DNA of 64,000 nucleotides, taken from the NCBI RefSeq assembly GCF_900101265.1, contig NZ_FMZS01000001.1:974468-1038467 (forward strand). Direction: 5' to 3'. The stretch is from Massilia sp. PDC64 (GTDB lineage: Bacteria > Pseudomonadota > Gammaproteobacteria > Burkholderiales > Burkholderiaceae_D). Below, in pieces: positions 63,255 through 64,000 of the stretch (its first letter is position 1; every line of letters starts with the position of its first letter). The notes under the pieces are model-generated. The model was not told where the DNA came from, searched no databases, and worked only from the letters and a program-made list of their open reading frames with translations. Position numbers and translations under genes: made by a program.

Positions 63255-63755
63255 CTACTCGAGCTGGATGCGCGTGATGTAATAGCCCGGATAGGCGGCG
63301 GCCTGGCCTTGCCAGATGAGGGTGTCGATGGTCTTGCCGGCCGCGTTGATGTCCTTCAGCGGCACTTCGACGGCGGCCCACGTCTTCGCCTTGAGCTGGA
63401 TGGCGAAGTCGGCCTCGATCGCCTTGCCGTCGGCCATGGCCTTGACCATCAGCGTCTGGCCGCCGTCCTTGCCGCCGTTGATGACGAAGGTCAGCTTGCT
63501 GTACCCCTCGGTGGAAAACGGCTCGTGGTGCAACGCAAGCGCGCTCCACGGCTCGCCTTCGACACGGATCGGCTTGCCGTTACCGACCGACACCGACAAC
63601 TGCGTCTTCGCCCAACTATAGTTCTGGAAACCGTTCTTCAATTCGTCATCGTAGATGACAAGGGGTTGAGGCAGGTTCCCGGCCCGGGCCAGGCTCCCGC
63701 CAGACACACCGGCCGCGCCGAGGGCGGCCAGGAACAGGCGACGCGATACGCTCAT
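63255..63755 (-). CDS. Tat-type secreted beta-sandwich protein
   Basis: A 166-residue exported protein. The N-terminus MSVSRRLFLAALGAAG has an SRRLFL motif and a hydrophobic stretch as in Tat signals, with cleavage near LARA. The mature part is strand-rich: LVIYDDELKNGFQNYSW, YSKLTFVINGGKDGG and TWAAVEVPLKDI, then AAYPGYYITRIQLE, as in carbohydrate-binding-like jelly rolls. No enzyme motif is seen. The start is ATG 63755; upstream in-frame starts are less likely. Confidence 0.7.
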   Translation of the reverse strand: MSVSRRLFLAALGAAGVSGGSLARAGNLPQPLVIYDDELKNGFQNYSWAKTQLSVSVGNGKPIRVEGEPWSALALHHEPFSTEGYSKLTFVINGGKDGGQTLMVKAMADGKAIEADFAIQLKAKTWAAVEVPLKDINAAGKTIDTLIWQGQAAAYPGYYITRIQLE

Positions 63756-63878
63756 GGTTGTCTCCGTTGAATATCGTTGTAATGCCTGCGTGGACGCAGG
63801 TATGTCGATGTTACGACGGCGACATATGCATATCAAACGGCCGGCAAAAATTATGCTTCACTTGGGAAATTTCATAAC

Positions 63879-63920
63879 TTCGGGGTCAGAGCTCATTTCA
63901 GGCGAAATTCGGGGTCAGAG
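63879..63920. repeat. 13-base direct repeat TTCGGGGTCAGAG, two copies
   Basis: Copies at 63879-63891 and 63908-63920, 29 bases apart, in the region beside the insertion-sequence edge. Between and around them the text is AT-richer than the genes. They may be insertion remnants or small mobile-element parts. Confidence 0.6.
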
Positions 63921-63950
63921 TGAGATGCACCGGTTTGGTGGACAGGGAAA

Positions 63951-64000
63951 TTAGGTACACCTGTGCAGGGCTTCGACCTGGGCCGGTGTGCGATAGCCCA
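63951..64000 (-). CDS. IS3-type transposase, C-terminal fragment cut by window edge
   Basis: The last 15 codons of a leftward gene, ending GYRTPAQVEALHRCT then TAA at 63953-63951. The GYRTPA pattern followed by a charged end is that of the integrase core of IS3-family orfB transposases. The rest of the element is beyond the window. Downstream of the stop, TTTGGTGGACAG on the plus strand (63934-63945) may belong to the terminal repeat. Whether the copy is complete cannot be judged. Confidence 0.65.
   Translation of the reverse strand, partial: GYRTPAQVEALHRCT

Overview
The window is GC-rich chromosomal DNA from a betaproteobacterium, most like the Oxalobacteraceae (Massilia/Telluria type). 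This rests on the gene families and the gene neighbourhoods: a paaABCDE-G-H-I-K-J-Y-Z run, the PmbA/DarP divergent pair, a lone second IF-1, and hutUHGFDI of the HutF/HutG type. No rRNA or tRNA gene and no CRISPR array was seen. Most genes are tightly packed, often with ATGA or TGATG stop/start overlaps. No gene-free stretch is longer than about 300 bases.

Layout. 1-3449: a truncated GNAT gene, a secreted NTF2-like protein, argH, a small KTSC-type protein and a HAD phosphatase. 3466-16748: a 12-gene leftward phenylacetate operon (paaA to paaZ) followed by a cupin gene, with the repressor gene paaX divergent. 16749-25944: DUF2442 protein, M14 carboxypeptidase, nitroreductase, PmbA, then DarP-Mog-esterase, then a four-gene operon of LytS-type kinase, LytTR regulator, secreted S41 protease and a secreted beta-sandwich protein. 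26062-34674: AhpD-like protein, class III aminotransferase, a KamA radical-SAM/MFS/FAH operon, a secreted Cache protein beside a chemoreceptor, and a 3-methyladenine glycosylase. 34824-39958: HDOD protein, transglutaminase-like/TPR lipoprotein, IF-1, a ccdAB toxin-antitoxin pair, a fatty-acid desaturase and a family 6 uracil/hypoxanthine glycosylase. 40060-48409: an RND efflux operon preceded by a hydrolase-like gene that lacks its serine nucleophile, controlled by a divergent LysR gene. 48455-51279: small membrane proteins, an EamA exporter and an acetyltransferase. 51267-60048: the hut operon ending in an osmoprotectant-type ABC substrate-binding/permease fusion. 60103-64000: a secreted amidohydrolase and partner, GST, a Tat-type secreted protein, and the edge of an IS3-type insertion sequence.

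How they work together. The paa genes convert phenylacetate to phenylacetyl-CoA (PaaK), epoxidise it (PaaABCDE), isomerise it (PaaG), open and oxidise the ring (PaaZ) and thiolyse the product (PaaH, PaaJ), with PaaI and PaaY as thioesterases. No paaF hydratase gene lies here. The hut genes degrade histidine to glutamate and formate by the five-step route. A palindrome sits in the paaA promoter spacer, one of HutC type lies before hutU, and one of LysR type lies before the efflux operon, so three clusters show readable control sites. The regulator for hut is not in the window.

The parts that look least ordinary are the LysR / small membrane protein / Ser-less hydrolase / RND cluster, the secreted Cache protein paired with a chemoreceptor, the KamA-MFS-FAH operon, the ATPase-less ABC fusion in the hut operon, and a hairpin that hides the ribosome-binding site of the KTSC gene. 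All are hypotheses from reading alone; no search was run.
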